A stretch of 64,000 nt of DNA from Mesostigma viride (taxonomy: Eukaryota > Streptophyta > Mesostigmatophyceae > Mesostigmatales > Mesostigmataceae): assembly GCA_009746045.1 (NCBI GenBank), contig RPFO01000034.1, forward strand, positions 1,260,786-1,324,785. The letters run 5' to 3'. The notes under the pieces are model-generated. The model saw only the letters and a program-made list of their open reading frames with translations, was not told the origin of the DNA and did no database searches. Below are positions 9,297 through 19,330 of this stretch, piece after piece (position 1 is the stretch's first letter; the number at the start of each line of letters is the position of its first letter). A program made the translations under genes and the position numbers.

Positions 9297-11051
9297 AGGC
9301 CTCAATTGAGGCCTTTTCATAAATTGGGTGTTGCATGTAATTACAATGAGCCAACAAACTTTATTCCAAATATGAGTGAAGGCCATGCATTATTATGATT
9401 GTTTCGGGGTTCCCAGCACTTAACATCAGTCATATAGCCCTAATACATATTTAATTATGATTTAATAAAACAGGTTGTCGCTGCGACGGCACCATCAACA
9501 CAACATGACCATAGATACAAGCGACCAAAAGGCGTCAGTACTCAGTTCCGTCTGCATGTAACGTGTCTTTTGGACCTTACGAGGTTCCCCCACGACATGG
9601 TAAGCATGGCATGACATGGCATGCTCCCCAAGGGACCCCTCACACACACTTGCACGGCCGGGGCTGTCGCGCAGCACTGCAGGCAGCAATAGCCTGCCAT
9701 GGGTATTGCACGTAACCATGAGGAATCCAAAGCCTCTATTACAAACACGCACAAGGATCATGCATTATAATGATAGGTGTGACCTTCCAAGCGCGTAGCT
9801 TCACTCACATAGCCCCAATATCTAGGTTGTTACGGTATATTATGACAGGGGTTTGCTGCCGCGGCAGCAGATGAACAGCACATGGCAAGATATACAAGCA
9901 TAACTGGACAACATTTGCACAGCCTACTAGACCTCTTAGCTTGATTTCGGGCTTTGCAAGGGTTGCCTGAGACATGGCCAGCATGGCAGGAACTGCCATG
10001 CTTCTTATGGAAAGCAAACACGTCTATAAGGCGGGGGCCAGCCGCAGAGCACTGCACGAAGTACTGTAACCTGCCTTACGTCACATCGGCACTAGGCGCC
10101 GATAGGCAGCTAAAAACTGACGATATCACAAGCAAATCGATGCCATTACCTTACTACCACCAGGACGCACTTACCTTTCACACCCCTCACACCCGGGATC
10201 ACTAGGCACGCATATGCGCTGGCGCTGAACGTGGCTGCATTAGAAAAGCTGTTCAAGCTCGGCGTTTTCAAGTTGTCCGGAAGCGATGCAGCCCGCAAAT
10301 CTGGCCGGACAGACGCCCCATGCGTCGTCCATTGACGTATGAAAGCGGCTGCAGCGGCCTCACCAGCGCTGTTCGCATAATGGCGCTCCCATAGCTGGGG
10401 GCGCGCGCGCGTTTATTGTCCGCATCCCAGTTTTTCCTAGCTAAAAACACCCCTTCCTCTACCTACGGATCCACGCCAAAAGGCTCGAAAATAGCCAGTG
10501 CCCCTTTAGTCACGGCTGCCCCAACATCCCCCCCCGCCGTTCCGCTAGTCTCTTCCCAGCATATCGAAGCACCGGCCTGCTGGCAGGCGCACTATCAACG
10601 CCAATTACGCCCCAGCTGAATTTCACTAACCTGGCATTCAGCACACAAATAACGACCCCACGAATTTAGAAATTGACTTTTGACCCATTTAGCGATCGGG
10701 CTAGCTTCACGGATAAATTATCTACCCAACGAGCTCCTTACTGGTCGAAATGATGCACGAACGTGGCCATACGGTCTATTTTACTCGAGGCCGCCATGGT
10801 CGTGCATTCGTGAAAATTCGTCGTCCGGTTGCACGAAAGTGGCCAAAATAGGTACTTTTCCACCTCACATATCTTTCAGTAACCGTCGACCCCTGTCGAC
10901 CCCAACGGGTCAGGACGCTCAGCACATATACCAGATTCGCGCCACTGGGGCCGGACGACCCATAGGACCGGTCCTTCCCGCCAAAATTACCGTCCCCATG
11001 TGACCTTGGTGAAAAAGGCCTCAATTGAGCCAAAAGGCCTCAATTGAGGCC
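9293..11051. mobile_element. 1.76-kb palindrome-ended insertion inside the integrase gene of A
   Basis: Integrase coding stops at 9293 and resumes at about 11,052. The left edge is a 24-bp palindrome centred on CAATTG (9294-9317), and the right edge holds one imperfect and one good copy of the same palindrome (11,012-11,051). Inside are two diverged direct units of about 350 bp (around 9370-9620 and 9755-10,010; both contain a GCATTATNATGAT motif and an AGCCC.AATA motif) and 1 kb with no recognisable gene. Element B has the same insertion at 50,509-52,267. It is probably a non-autonomous DNA transposon; superfamily unknown. Confidence 0.65.
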
Positions 11052-11460
11052 TCTGGGTAAATGGACATTAGATAAGATGAAGAATGCACACGACAACGCT
11101 ATTGCAGGGTACCATAGGGCGCAGGCCAAATACCTTGCTAGGTTGCGTGCCTCATTAGATAGAAGAGCACCTGAGATAGAAATAGGAGATTTAGTCTTAG
11201 TAGAAGGCCCCCGTGTTGGCCGCTTCGCTCATAAGTTCGAAGCTGAACTGAAAGTGAAACTTAGGCCCGCCTTCTTGGGACCCTTCCGTGTGTTGTCTAG
11301 AGTAGGTAATTTTCTGTATGAGATAGATATTGCTACCTCTTGGCAGACCCACTCTCGCACCTTTCATAGAAGCCAGCTGAAGCTCTATCATCAGAGCACG
11401 TTCGCTGGTAGAGAATTAGCCCCTGCCCCTTTAGAGCATAACCCGGATAGTAACTGGTGA
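11052..11460 (+). CDS. Integrase C-terminal region of element A
   Basis: Reads KWTLDKMKNAHDNAIAGYHRAQAKY, split by normal spacing, then IEIGDLVLVEG (about 11,170-11,205), LGPFRVL and FHRSQLKLYH (to about 11,390). This is the GPY/F-like module of gypsy integrases: a strand pattern around GDLVL, a GPF motif, and the HRSQLKLY ending before the chromodomain. It belongs to the protein interrupted at 9293. The stop at 11,458 comes from a frame change near 11,446 shared with B; the chromodomain follows in the next frame. Confidence 0.85.
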
Positions 11461-11647
11461 GGTAGAGGATGAGGTAGAGGGTATCGTGGCCCATAGAGAT
11501 ATCAAAAAAGGCCGCGGTACCCAGCGCCAGTATAAGGTGAAGTGGATGTATGCTCGTAGTGAGGTAGATAAGGTCTGGTATACTGAGAGTGAGCTAGATG
11601 GGTGCAGTCGCCTGCTGCAGGAGTATAAAACCCTGCATAAGCTCTAG
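11450..11647 (+). CDS. Chromodomain at the end of Pol, element A
   Basis: The frame starting near 11,450 reads EVEDEVEGIVAHRD, then QYKVKWMY and KVWYTESELD, and ends LLQEYKTLHKL with a stop at 11,645. This is the chromodomain pattern: the EVE strand, YKVKW strand and a W before the helix. Such domains steer chromovirus integration to marked chromatin by binding histone tails. It needs a one-base shift from the integrase frame; the same shift is seen in B. A similar module in element C is badly broken. Confidence 0.8.
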   Translation, partial: VTGEVEDEVEGIVAHRDIKKGRGTQRQYKVKWMYARSEVDKVWYTESELDGCSRLLQEYKTLHKL

Positions 11648-11723
11648 TTGTAGACCTTCTCCTCTCTTATGTTATGTCTGCTGTCGACGGATGGATGGTT
11701 GTCCCCTCCCCTCCGCAGCCGTA

Positions 11724-12731
11724 ATGTCAGAGCCTACCCCTCCGGCTGAGAGCTCGCTGCCGTCCCCGCCCCCACCGGACCCTGAGCTGTATTTCGAGGC
11801 CCTTCCGGGCCGCTGGGTGTCGCGATCAAGTTACCCGGGTGGCGTTGTGCAGCCGGCCCTTCAGGCCCAACATGCGGGCTTAGTCAGGGCGGCCCTCTTC
11901 GGGGTCACGTGGTATGGTCCTTCCCCTGATGAGCCGCACCAGCTTGTCCTGCACGGGTTCGACGATGCCGGACACTGTTTGTTGGGGTGTGGTTCCAGCT
12001 GTCCCGCCTTGGGACAGATAGATGCGGTTCTCCGGTGCTGCCGTGTGTTCTCCTACCTCTCTACCCCTGTGGGCCGTACCTGCCTACGGGAGGTGTTCCC
12101 TTGGCTTCCGGCTGAGGGTGATGCTGAGGTAGATGAGAACCCCTGTGACCTTTTACGGGCCGTAGAATTCATGGAGATCGCTGATCAGTCGGCGGGACTA
12201 GCGGTTAGTGGTCCTGCCTCTTCGGGCGCCCCAGCCGAGGTACATTATACTCCAGATTATTCTGCCTCGAGCGCTGCGTCCGCCTCCTCGGCGTCTGTTC
12301 CTCCCTCTCCGGTCCCGTCGTCCCCTCGGTCGACCCGGGGTGTTGCAGTAGAGCCTACCCCTTCGGGTTTGCCTGATCCTCTTTCGGCGACGGTCTCGGC
12401 TATGCAGGCTCAGATCCAGTCCCTGGCCACGGCGTTCGGGGCCTTCCTGGCGGCCCAAGCGCAGACTCCGGCCACGCCAGGTGGGGTGTCTGTGGTGTCC
12501 GCGCCCCCTACCCCTTTGGTTGCTTCGGCACCTGTGGTTTCGCCTGCGCCCCCTACCCCTTCGGTTGCTGCGGCTCCGACACCTCCGGTTGCCTCCGTGC
12601 CTGCGGCCGACGTTCCCGCGCCTCGGCGCGAGTCTTCAGCCCCTTCGGCTGTGCCCGCCGTCGCCCCCTCTGGGCCGTCCGCTGCGCCCTCACAGCTAGC
12701 CAGTTCGTGGGTTCTTCAGCGACACGAGTGA
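11724..12731 (+). CDS. Extra ORF, first half (env position), element A; function unknown
   Basis: I chose the ATG at 11,724 (MSEPTPPAESS); the frame is open from 11,598 and other starts are possible. Residues about 20-150 form a Cys/Leu-containing folded-looking part (WYGPSPDEPHQLVLHGFDD, LLGCGSSC, REVFPWLP). Then come a Ser/Ala/Pro-rich linker, a short helix (MQAQIQSLATAFGAFLAAQAQ) and a long Pro/Ala/Val-rich tail. Codon use is GC-rich, unlike Gag-Pol just upstream. The text before the ATG, a pyrimidine run and CCGCAG at 11,713-11,718, looks like a splice acceptor. No signal peptide or clear membrane anchor is seen, so I do not call it an envelope protein. Confidence 0.65.
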   Translation: MSEPTPPAESSLPSPPPPDPELYFEALPGRWVSRSSYPGGVVQPALQAQHAGLVRAALFGVTWYGPSPDEPHQLVLHGFDDAGHCLLGCGSSCPALGQIDAVLRCCRVFSYLSTPVGRTCLREVFPWLPAEGDAEVDENPCDLLRAVEFMEIADQSAGLAVSGPASSGAPAEVHYTPDYSASSAASASSASVPPSPVPSSPRSTRGVAVEPTPSGLPDPLSATVSAMQAQIQSLATAFGAFLAAQAQTPATPGGVSVVSAPPTPLVASAPVVSPAPPTPSVAAAPTPPVASVPAADVPAPRRESSAPSAVPAVAPSGPSAAPSQLASSWVLQRHE

Positions 12732-14040
12732 TCATCCCAGGCTTTGGGAGGGTGGTCCCCCGCAGAGGATCCCGGTGCCCGACTGGAGCTTGGATGGTAA
12801 CCAATCTTATGCCGGGCGGCCTGTCCCTACGGGCCCTATCTTCAATATGTGGCCTGAGGGTGCACCGGCAACGGAGACCGGCGCGCCTGCGTCGATGGCG
12901 GGTCCGTCACGGCCCTCTCTGGCTTCGGGTCCGGCGCGATCTCCTGTTTTACCAGTGCCCCCTGCGTCGGTGTCGGCTCCTGCCCCTGCGTCGGCCCCTG
13001 CTTCGGTCCCTGCTCCTTCGGCCTCGCGGTCATTGGCCGCGGTTGTTCGGTCCACCGGTCAGGATCCTCGCGTCACCCGCGCTGCCGATTCCCTCCGGGA
13101 GTTGTCCCAGGGTGATCGGGACAGGGCCCCTTCTGTGGTGCATGCGACGCCGGAGTCGCGCGACACGCCCATTCCTGGGTATGGTATGTCCGCACTCGCC
13201 TGCCGACAGTGTGACCTGCCGCGCGCCTCTGCTGAGCTTGCCATCTCCCCCATGTCCTACGGGTTCTCCCAGGTGTGTCGGGCGCCCCGGGATCGTGGCC
13301 TACCCATTGAGACTGATCGGCCTCCCTTCGACATGGTTATTTTAGCTGATCCGGTGTTCGAGGGTGAGATCCTGGTCCGGCGCGTTCTGTATCGCTGGGC
13401 TAGGCGCCACAACGACTTGGACACCTACGGTGGGTTCCAGTGGGCTTACCCTCCACCTCTGGGCATTATGGCTTCGGATGCCCTTACAGTAGAGTTTCCT
13501 GCGGTGCCGGGTGCGGCGTACACTACGGTCCTCCAGCCCATCCTTGAGTGGGATGCCCGTCGCCCGGCGCCTATCCCGGGCCAGGGTCTAGACTCCCGCG
13601 GTCACCCTCCTCCTCGGGCCAGCGACTACCTAGAGACCTTCGGGTCGCGACAGTGTGTTCGTCGGTGGCGCTCCCGCGAGGTTCGGCACATCCGGTTGTG
13701 GCCGTCCAACGTGGAGCCCCTGGTGGACCTGTTCTTCCCAACGGGTATGCGCCCTCGGATCCGGTACCATCGCCTCCTCCTGCGGGCCCTTTGCCTGATC
13801 GCGGTAGAGCCTTTCCTTCGCCTCTTTGCCTGTGGCTTTCTGGACTGGGCCCGTGGCCAGGTCGTCCTCACGCAGCATAGGTATTACTGGGCCTTCCTGG
13901 GCCTCTTTCCTGACGGCGTGTGGGCCGATGTTTTCCTCACTGTAGATAGGCATGACAATGTCGAGGATGTGGCCCACTACCAGGCCTACCTGGAGGTCCT
14001 GCTGGCCTCTCGTGGTACTTATCAGACGGATGGCCACTAG
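12700..14040 (+). CDS. Extra ORF, second half, element A; function unknown
   Basis: The frame is open from 12,700 and overlaps the first half by 32 nt in the +1 frame; the overlap is identical in B, so it may be a true frame change, a shared error or two proteins. After a Pro/Ala/Ser-rich region (to about 13,050) a compact C-terminal domain of about 240 residues begins near 13,310: DMVILADPVFEGEILVRR, YRWARRHNDLDTYGGFQW, then VEPLVDLFFPTGMRPRIRYHR, a Leu-rich helix (LLLRALCLIAVEPFLRLFACGFLDW, split at charged residues) and QHRYYWAFLGLFPDGVW. I do not recognise it. The Leu-rich stretch contains Arg and Glu and is a poor membrane helix. Confidence 0.65.
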   Translation, partial: PVRGFFSDTSDHPRLWEGGPPQRIPVPDWSLDGNQSYAGRPVPTGPIFNMWPEGAPATETGAPASMAGPSRPSLASGPARSPVLPVPPASVSAPAPASAPASVPAPSASRSLAAVVRSTGQDPRVTRAADSLRELSQGDRDRAPSVVHATPESRDTPIPGYGMSALACRQCDLPRASAELAISPMSYGFSQVCRAPRDRGLPIETDRPPFDMVILADPVFEGEILVRRVLYRWARRHNDLDTYGGFQWAYPPPLGIMASDALTVEFPAVPGAAYTTVLQPILEWDARRPAPIPGQGLDSRGHPPPRASDYLETFGSRQCVRRWRSREVRHIRLWPSNVEPLVDLFFPTGMRPRIRYHRLLLRALCLIAVEPFLRLFACGFLDWARGQVVLTQHRYYWAFLGLFPDGVWADVFLTVDRHDNVEDVAHYQAYLEVLLASRGTYQTDGH

Positions 14041-14401
14041 ATAGAGGGCCTTAGGCCCGACCTGAGGGTGTTGTCCCTCCGGTATATAGAGTCGCCCTCA
14101 TATTCTGGCCAGTTGGTTGGCTGTTCTTGGTCCTTAGCGCTGATGTGTTTACTCTGTGTGTCCTGCCCAGTGCCGTCCCCCCCGGCCAGGACTCCGTTCC
14201 AGGCAGTTAGGGGAACCTACCACCAGGCTTGGTGCTGGCTAACCCTACACCACCCGGCGTGGTGGTGGAGACCGTGTGAACTATTGGTGCTTTGTATCTG
14301 GGATGGTCTATCGATTGTGTTGGTATGTGCTGGGTGCATTAGGTTTTTCCTACCCCTTTGGTTCCCTCCTCTCTGCGTAGGGAGAGGGCTCCCTACCTTT
14401 T
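14041..14401 (+). other. untranslated stretch between extra ORF and polypurine tract
   Basis: A 360-bp stretch with a few inverted repeats (for example CCACC/GGTGG pairs around 14,219-14,270) and no supported gene. Also present in B (47,160-47,520). Confidence 0.5.
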
Positions 14402-14403
14402 GT

Positions 14404-14414
14404 GGGGGGGGAGG
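14404..14414 (+). promoter_or_regulatory. polypurine tract of element A
   Basis: Eight G followed by AGG, directly before the TGTTACG of the 3' LTR. This is the expected primer site for plus-strand DNA synthesis. Element C has the same arrangement at 45,942-45,953. Confidence 0.85.
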
Positions 14415-14987
14415 TGTTACGTCGCGTAACAATTCGTTGTAGTTACGGACGTAAATTAGGTCCTTGTCCTCGGTTGTTCCTAGGTTACGTGTAGTTCTAG
14501 TTTGGACATGATTGTCCCCGTAACAGTACTGTGGTATATTGGGTGCCTTTGGGCGCCGCGCCGCGTACTTTATTAGTGGTCCTTATCCTTTTGTAGAATG
14601 TAGTGGACCGGCGTGCATCTGTGCACCTGCTTGTGTTTCTGTGTCTCGGCAGGCGAGGGCCAGATCGGCCCGAGTCTGTTGGACCGTTGGTGACCATTTA
14701 TGCACGTTCCACTCCGTGCGTGGTCACTCGGCGTGTGTTAAATGAATTAACACATATAGGCTTGGGTCACGGCAGTTTAGTTGTGTTTCCTTCCTCTTTT
14801 CCTGGAGTAAACGGGTTTGATTAAATGGCCTATGGCATATTACAGTATAGTACATATGTAAATGCATTGAGATCTGGTTCGTCTCGGTCGTCTTTCGCTA
14901 AGGGTGTAAATAGAAGCGGCCTCACTAGTTTAGGCAGTATCAGGACAGGTAGAGGTAGAGGTGGCGGCCGAGGCTTGCGGCGTAACA
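14415..14987 (+). repeat. 3' LTR of element A
   Basis: 573 bp with the same TGTTACG and CGTAACA ends as the left copy. Differences from the left LTR are a few one- or two-base indels (for example ACAGTATAGTAC against ACAGTAGTAC). Followed by the GCAAC duplication at 14,988-14,992. Confidence 0.93.
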
Positions 14988-14992
14988 GCAAC
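14988..14992. repeat. target-site duplication of element A (right)
   Basis: GCAAC, identical to 2418-2422. Confidence 0.9.
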
Positions 14993-15765
14993 CCCCCCTT
15001 CCCCCCCCACCCCCACCCCCACCCCAACCATGCCCAGGCCCCTAGCTGTAGTAACCCGAGTCGAGCTACGGGTCACCTTACGTTGCCACAACCGAGACGA
15101 GTCCATCTACCATCTGACCCAGTCCTTTTCCCACGCTGCAACCCACCAACGTCACCCCCCTACTAGGTCTAGGGTGTCCCGTCCCTGTCCACCCACGTAC
15201 ATACTGTACAACCGACCACCTATATACATGGACTATATAGTATACACAACCACACCACCACGAATGCACAACACTCCACAGCCCCCCCCCACCCCACCCC
15301 ACCCCACCCCACCCCGCCCCACTCGTGTATGCAGGTGACAGAACGGCCACGAACCCGACTATACGCCGACTCACGCGGGCGGCCCCGCCCCCAGTTAAGT
15401 GCCACACAGCAGACGTGTCCCTGTAGGCAACTAGAGATGGTACCATGCACATGGTGAGCCGGCCGGGGGTTGCATTGCATGCAGGGAACAGAGGGGTGCA
15501 CCGCTACAGTATCACACCTGATAGCACGAGCTAGCTGCATGAAGCATAGATATAAGACCTGAGCCAGTGGCAAAGGAATAAACCTCAGCTGCATTGCCCA
15601 CGTACGTGCTGCCCATGCATGCATGCCAAATGGTGTCTGTCCACCTGCCACCCCATCTACTACTTGTGCCCATGCAACATGGGTGCAACCCATCACCAAG
15701 CCGTGCGTCGCATGCCTCGATCACGCATACAGCAACATTGCAACTCCACCCCACCCCACAAATTG
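14993..15765. repeat. C-rich tandem repeat, unit 2, right part
   Basis: Continues the unit broken at 2422. It parallels unit 1 from about 1200 to 1945: ACCATGCCCAGGCCC, then a CTACGGGTCAC segment, the CACCCC microsatellite (15,281-15,320) and the CATACAGCAAC end. A minus-strand frame (LNWGRGRPRES) is shared with unit 1 only because the DNA is repeated. Confidence 0.75.
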
Positions 15766-17436
15766 AACAAGGCATGGTGAGGGTTGCAGATGTTATAGGA
15801 ACAGCTGGTCCAATGTTGCTATACGCATGCGGCGTTACTCTTGCCATTCGATCAGTTGTGTTTCTGGATGTGCCTCCAACCATCCCGCCACAATGCTAGC
15901 ACCCTCCACCCCGCTAACCCCCACTCGCCCCACTCCCCTGCCTGTTCCATACCCACCCCACCCACCAATATACATTACAAACATCCACATGCCGCTATCC
16001 CTCCCCCCCTGACTACGGACCACTCTGGCTCGCCCCCACACTGAGGTCCCCCACAACACCGTAACACCGCCCTCCTCCCCAAACCATACGCTGACCCACC
16101 CGACATCCACCTTGAGTCCCCCCTAACCAACCGGCTATGTGACTACATGCACCCTTCAGTATTACCTCCACCACCTTCCACACCAACATCGCACACCACC
16201 CACTAAACCACCCTACCGCCCCACAACGAGGTTCCCCTACACCACTGCACCCCCTCCGGGGCAACCAACCAATTGTCCACTCAACCGGAACTAACACTGC
16301 TGCACCGGTCGCCCACCGACCCGCCCGCCTCCGTACCATAGGCGCAAGCCACCAACGCAACCCAAGCATCCCCACCCCTTACACGAACCCATGTGACCCA
16401 CGCACGAGCGAACCACTGACATTGACAACTGCGTCCCACAACTGCTACCTAATCAACCCCTAACAATGTCCCCCATGACACCCGCCAAAACGGACCCCCC
16501 CCCCCCTCCCCCCCCCCCCCCCCAAATGAAACATACTCACAACAGTACCTCGGACCGGTATTGTAGTCTAGCGACGCACCGGCTGTGACCGACCTCACTG
16601 ACCACGACCACAAGCCACCAACCAGACCCACGCCCCCACAAACCCACCCCCACACGTCCAGGTACATACATCCTGCACCAAGCACTCGAGGAGACTGCTG
16701 CCGTTCCGCGTTGCGGTTCCCGTCCAGGCGGAGGTCGGGGGCCACGTCGATGTGCATATGGTAATGTGCTCTCCCGTATATGCCACTCCATCGAGGCTAC
16801 TTGGCGTGCGATTGATTGCTAGGATACAATGTGAATTCACGCGAAGGTATCCGATGATGCAATTACCGTCCATGTCCCAGTGCCCCGATAGTACCACCGA
16901 TAAGTACTAAATATATCCGGCCCTCGGCCACTATAGATTCTCTGCTGCCCATGTGCGGCGTGGGACACAACAACAACAACAACAACGCTTAGCTGAAATT
17001 TAAAAAAGGGGATTTTTTAAAAAAACTAATTTTAATTTTAATAACTAACTGCACCCTGTCCTTTTCCTAAGCAGCAGGCCCGGCAGCCCACCTCAGTGTT
17101 ACAAGGCAAGTGAGGCAGTACGTACTTACCTCATCACTGATCGATTCACATAGCAACAGGGCACAGCGCACGATGAAGCCATGGCAGCCATGGCCGATAG
17201 AATCATTCACAGATGCCGACACGTTACGCTCCTCAAAAGTGTAATGTATAGTAGGCCCGCATAAGACGCTGGACACCCGCGCCCGTTACTGGCGATACCT
17301 GACCGCAAGGGCGCGTTATGTCTTGTTTCGCAGAACAAGCACGACCCGTGCCGTGGGCTGAGGAGCCAAAATGAACGTCATGTCAGGAGTGCCACAACAG
17401 GAATAACGTCCAGGCACCGCTATATTTATAGACTAA
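15766..17436. other. C-rich intergenic filler, no gene seen
   Basis: C-dominated low-complexity sequence with two very long C runs (16,495-16,523), a short ACA microsatellite (about 16,966-16,986) and an A/T-rich patch (16,998-17,042). It is similar in composition to the tandem unit but does not align over length. I see no coding region with normal amino-acid composition. Confidence 0.5.
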
Positions 17437-17500
17437 TTGCCATATAATGGATCGAACCACTTAGCAAGGCTAACTCACGAGCGTGGCATACATACTTCGA

Positions 17501-18072
17501 ATGGATTTCAGCAGAGAACTCGTGTGCCCGCTCTCCCTCGACCTCATGACGGATCCTGTCATGCTGGTCGAGACGGTCGAGATCTTCGAAAGGAGCGCAA
17601 TTCAACTATTCAAGGCTGGTTTGACAGAGGCAACATGACGCACCCTTGGACGAGGCAGCCGTTCAGCAGCAGCCGCCTGGTGCCCGTCCGCCTGCTTTGC
17701 CGGCTCGTGGAAGCTGGGTGGAGCAGCGCAAGCAGCAGCAGCGCGTCGAGGAGGAGCGAGACGCGACGCGGTTGCTGCTGGGCGCTCTCGAGAACGACAG
17801 CGACGTGGTCTTCATCCGGCCCGCCGGAGCGTCTCACCCTCGCGAGGGAAATCGGCAGGGGCGGCATGGGCATCGTGCGCGCAGCCATCCTTCACCCATT
17901 CGGCAAGGAAGTCGCTGTGAAAATGCTGCCCCTCCCGGTCTTATCGCAGAAAGCGTCGGCGGCGTTCCGTCACGAGGTCAAAGTGCTTCAGCGGGGGTCC
18001 ACCTTCTGCCACAATGTGTGCCGCTTCCTGGGCGTGACTAAACAACATCGCGCTGGTCGAGCGGCTCCTTAA
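17501..18072 (+). pseudogene. U-box / protein-kinase gene fragment
   Basis: The ATG at 17,501 gives MDFSRELVCPLSLDLMTDPVM, the first strand and loop of a U-box (E2-binding domain of plant-type E3 ubiquitin ligases). After a one-base shift at about 17,600 it continues WFDRGN..HPWTRQP..SSRLVPVR, the second half of the U-box. Another frame holds a charged linker (EQRKQQQRVEEERDATRLL), and then a kinase N-lobe starts: EIGRGGMGIVRAA (Gly-rich loop, about 17,848-17,886), VAVKML (ATP-binding Lys, about 17,910) and FRHEVKVL. It ends before the catalytic loop. U-box plus kinase proteins are known in plants. Three or more frame changes and missing kinase C-lobe make it a dead fragment. Confidence 0.7.
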
Positions 18073-18269
18073 TTGCAGCCTCAGGCGGGGGCGGACCCTA
18101 TAGATCAGGGCAAGCTTATTTGCAGGAGGTTAAATATGTTGCATCTCATTGCAGCAGCATTTATTAGCAAAAGCCTGGAGATTGCCAAGTGCCTCGTTTG
18201 CGCAGGAGCTGATGGCAGCCCGGAAAGCCGTTGATTTTTTAATGCAGCTCTAATTTTTTATTATAATGA

Positions 18270-19135
18270 GGCCGGAAATAGCAATTTATTTCCAGGGTTT
18301 GGTGAGTGAATTTCATTGCAGGCCCGCCCCTGGCCTAGCGATCACAAACGAGCTTGGAGAAGGGGGGCCGACTAACAAGCAGAATTTACTAGCTGACCTC
18401 ATTTATGCCGACGACATCACGCTCATCGAGAAGCCGGAGTCTGCCCAACTTTGGCTGGACTGCCTGGCGCTCGAGGCTCGGGCGCGGTTGGTCTAGAAAT
18501 CAGCCCCAAAATGGAGGCCCTGGCCCTCGGCATGGCAGGCCCCCCACCCACACTCCGCCTCTTAGACGACACCGAGGCCAACTACCCTCCTTCAGGCCGC
18601 TTCAATTAAGCTGCTCGGCAGTTGGCTTCCCGACTGCGAGGACGACATGATGACACGGATCGGCATGGCGTGGGCGCACCTCCATGACCACCGCCGCTGG
18701 TGGAGCAACCCCGCCCTACCCCGGATCGTCAAGCGTGACCTCTTCAAGGTCATCATTCTGACGATCCTGACCTAGCTATGGCGCCGAGACCTGGACACTG
18801 ACCGGCAGGAGCTGGAGCAACGACTCGACGGCACCGTCACCAAGATGCTGCGCCAGGCCCTTAACATCCCCTTTGGTTTGCACATTAGTAATGAGGATTT
18901 GTACGCTGATTTGCCCTATGTTTTCCACATTATTAGGCACAGGCGCCTGGGCCTAGCCGGGCACCTGGCCCGCACAGATCAGGTAGATACATCAGATAGA
19001 CTAGCTGGCACCAAGCCCGCCCAGCCTGGGCGATATGTCCTCACCTGGCGTGCCCCCGGCCGCGCGCGGCAGGGCCGCCACCCGTGGACTTTTCATGATC
19101 GACTCGATCGGCATGGACATGTGCTACACTAGACG
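18270..19135 (+). pseudogene. LINE reverse-transcriptase relic
   Basis: Around 18,380-18,425 the text reads LLADLIYADDITLI, with the YADD active site of a non-LTR reverse transcriptase. After a frame change come IKLLGSWLPDCEDDMMTRIG and a TAG-broken TLWRRDLDTDR, then ELEQRLDGTVTKMLRQALNIPFGLHISNEDLY (split over about 18,805-18,905) and HIIRHRRLGLAGHLARTD (about 18,925-18,980), which is the C-terminal 'RRLRWLGH' region typical of RTE/CR1-type elements. The fingers, endonuclease and 3' end are missing. It is a different LINE family from the one at 28.7-63.8 kb. The 200 bp before it have no recognisable content. Confidence 0.75.
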
Positions 19136-19330
19136 TGACGGGCTCACACCCGGGCAGCCTCCTGGTTTGTCTGTAATATGGAGGCAGACATGGTGCGCAA
19201 GGATAGATGGCAAGTATAGTGATGAAGGAGACCACCCCCAAGTCTGTGGGGGCTCCGCCTGTGACCGCGTATGGCATTCATAGCGATTCGGACCGCGGTG
19301 GCAGCCCACGCCCCTGTAACTAGGACCTAG

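Larger units (their letters stand above)
2423..14987 (+). mobile_element. Ty3/gypsy chromodomain LTR retrotransposon, element A
   Basis: A complete 12.6-kb element: LTR, primer-binding site, leader ORF, Gag, protease, reverse transcriptase, RNase H, integrase, chromodomain, two-ORF GC-rich module, polypurine tract, LTR. Domain order protease-RT-RNase H-integrase and a C-terminal chromodomain are the signature of chromoviruses (Ty3/gypsy). LTRs are 570 and 573 bp and differ by only a few indels, so insertion is recent. Nearly identical to element B (46,575-59,138) in inverted orientation. A 1.76-kb passenger interrupts the integrase gene. Several frames are broken, so autonomous activity is doubtful unless the breaks are sequence errors. 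Confidence 0.95.

Noticed and set aside
11724-14040. Envelope protein in the env position of element A
   Set aside because: No signal peptide, no convincing membrane helix and no cleavage motif; the Leu-rich stretch contains Arg and Glu. Only 'unknown ORF' is supported.
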